Source: Osedax fenrisi (lineage: Eukaryota > Annelida > Polychaeta > Sabellida > Siboglinidae). Taken from it: a DNA stretch of 64,000 bases. The position numbers and the translations under genes are program-made. The stretch covers positions 39,569,715 to 39,633,714 of the forward strand of contig OZ025240.1 in assembly GCA_964019155.1 (NCBI GenBank). Direction: 5' to 3'. This document shows, piece by piece, positions 62,488-64,000 of the stretch (position 1 is its first letter; every line of letters starts with the position of its first letter). The notes beneath the pieces are model-generated. The model ran no database searches. It was not told where the DNA came from and saw only the letters and a list, made by a program, of their open reading frames with translations.

Positions 62488-64000
62488 CAAGCAGCACTAC
62501 CCCAGCTATCATAACTACCACCACCAGCAGCACTACCCCAGCTATCATAACTACCACCAGCAGCACTACCCCAGCTATCATAACTACCACCAGCAGCAGC
62601 ACTACCCCAGCTATCATAACTACCACCACAAGCAGCACTACCCCAGCTATCATAACTACCACCACCACCAGCACTACCCCAGCTATCATAACTACCACCA
62701 CCACCAGCACTACCCCAGCTATCATAACTACCACCACCACCAGCACTACCCCAGCTATCATAACTACCACCACAAGCAGCACTACCCCAGCTATCATAAC
62801 TACCACCACAAGCAGCACTACCCCAGCTATCATAACTACCACCACCACCAGCACTACCCCAGCTATCATAACTACCACCACAAGCAGCACTACCCCAGCT
62901 ATCATAACTACCACCACCACCAGCACTACCCCAGCTATCATAACTACCACCACAAGCAGCACTACCCCAGCTATCATAACTACCACCACCACCAGCACTA
63001 CCCCAGCTATCATAACTACCACTACAAGCAGCACTACCCCAGCTATCATAACTACCACCACCAGCAGCACTACCCCAGCTATCATAACTACCACCACAAG
63101 CAGCAGCACTACCCCAGCTATCATAACTACCACCACCAGCAGCACTACCCCAGCTATCATAACTACCACCACCAGCAGCACTACCCAGCTATCATAACTA
63201 CCACCACCACCAGCACTACCCCAGCTATCATAACTACCACCACAAGCAGCACTACCCCAGCTATCATAACTACCACCACCAGCAGCACTACCCCATCTAT
63301 CATAACTACCACCACAAGTAGCACTACCCCAGCTATCATAACTACCACCACAAGCAGCACTACCCCAGCTATCATAACTACCACCACCAGCAGCACTACC
63401 CCAGCTATCATAACTACCACCACCAGCACCAGCACTACCCCAGCTATCATAACTACCACCACAAGCAGCACTACCCCAGCTATCATAACTATCACCAGCA
63501 GCACTACCCCAGCTATCATAACTACCACCACCAGCAGCACTACCCCAGCTATCATAACTACCACCACCAGCAGCACTACCCCAGCTATCATAACTACCAC
63601 CACAAGCAGCACTACCCCAGCTATCATAACTATCACCAGCAGCACTACCCCAGCTATCATAACTACCACCACCAGCAGCACTACCCCAGCTATCATTACT
63701 ACCACCACAAGCAGCACTACCCCAGCTATCATAACTATCACCAGCAGCACTACCCCAGCTATCATAACTACCACCACCAGCAGCACTACCCCATCTATCA
63801 TAACTACCACCACAAGTAGCACTACCCCAGCTATCATAACTACCACCACAAGCAGCACTACCCCAGCTATCATAACTACCACCACCAGCAGCACTACCCC
63901 AGCTATCATAACTACCACCACCAGCACCAGCACTACCCCAGCTATCATTACTACCACCACAAGCAGCACTACCCCAGCTATCATAACTACCAGCACCAGC

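Larger units (their letters stand above)
28938..64000. repeat. Minisatellite B: giant ~36-bp tandem array, continues past the window
   Basis: From 28938 to the last base the sequence is an uninterrupted head-to-tail array of a unit that starts ACTACC, contains (ACC)n(AGC)n, then ACTACCCCAGCT and ends ATCATA. The common length is 36 bp; 33-, 39- and 42-bp forms differ by whole ACC or AGC triplets. That gives roughly a thousand units. Frequent variants are ACAAGC for ACCAGC, CCATCT for CCAGCT, ACTATC for ACTACC, and a one-base deletion making CTACCCAG. The consensus plus strand has 16 C and 3 G per unit. Variants are shared in ordered blocks, showing repeated segmental amplification. Four of six frames lack stops, which explains the long conceptual ORFs on both strands. 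Confidence 0.98.

Noticed and set aside
28869..63996. Minus-strand frames of VVLLVVVVMIAG repeats, up to about 1,500 codons
   Set aside because: They come from a stop-free frame of the 36-bp unit, break at each single-C deletion, start with ATG inside the unit and encode only a hydrophobic repeat with no other domain.
28938..64000. CRISPR array (36-bp repeat length)
   Set aside because: Units are joined head to tail with no unique spacers, in a eukaryotic context without cas genes.

Overview
This is an AT-rich, gene-poor stretch of a eukaryotic, most likely animal, nuclear genome. The evidence is a CR1/L2-type LINE with endonuclease and reverse transcriptase, an RTE-type LINE remnant, a tRNA-headed SINE family, a TA-flanked inverted-repeat DNA element, more than twenty (TA)n microsatellites, and very large minisatellite arrays. 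Nothing looks prokaryotic, and the species cannot be named from this sequence.

Layout. 1-3840: near-complete LINE with an ORF1 (cut by the window edge), an apparently intact ORF2 and an 8-bp 3' tail repeat. 3837-5392: minisatellite A, based on ACTACC/ACTAAC, joined directly to the LINE tail. 5393-5640: CG-richer unique DNA with a CRE-like palindrome. 5825-7175: decayed LINE of the same broad type on the minus strand. 7180-15240: AT-rich DNA with (TA)n and (CA)n tracts, two inverted SINE copies and one small candidate exon. 15241-17680: decayed RTE-type LINE. 17774-18284: fragment bounded by 45-bp inverted repeats. 18300-28900: AT-rich non-coding DNA with a 951-bp element bounded by 25-bp inverted repeats and TA, a long alternating purine-pyrimidine run, and a CG-rich pocket near 27 kb. 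28938-64000: minisatellite B, a continuous array of a ~36-bp unit (about a thousand copies) that runs off the window and contains an almost perfect 5,887-bp higher-order tandem duplication plus smaller nested ones.

No conventional host gene can be supported. The long open frames across 28.8-64 kb come from a repeat unit whose length is a multiple of three and in which four of the six frames lack stops. The retroelement proteins are the only convincing coding sequences. The most notable items are the size and nested history of array B, ORF1 and ORF2 of the first LINE lying in one frame separated by a single UGA, the LINE-tail/array A junction, the DNA element with repeated subterminal motifs, and the habit of retroelement ends meeting (TA)n tracts.
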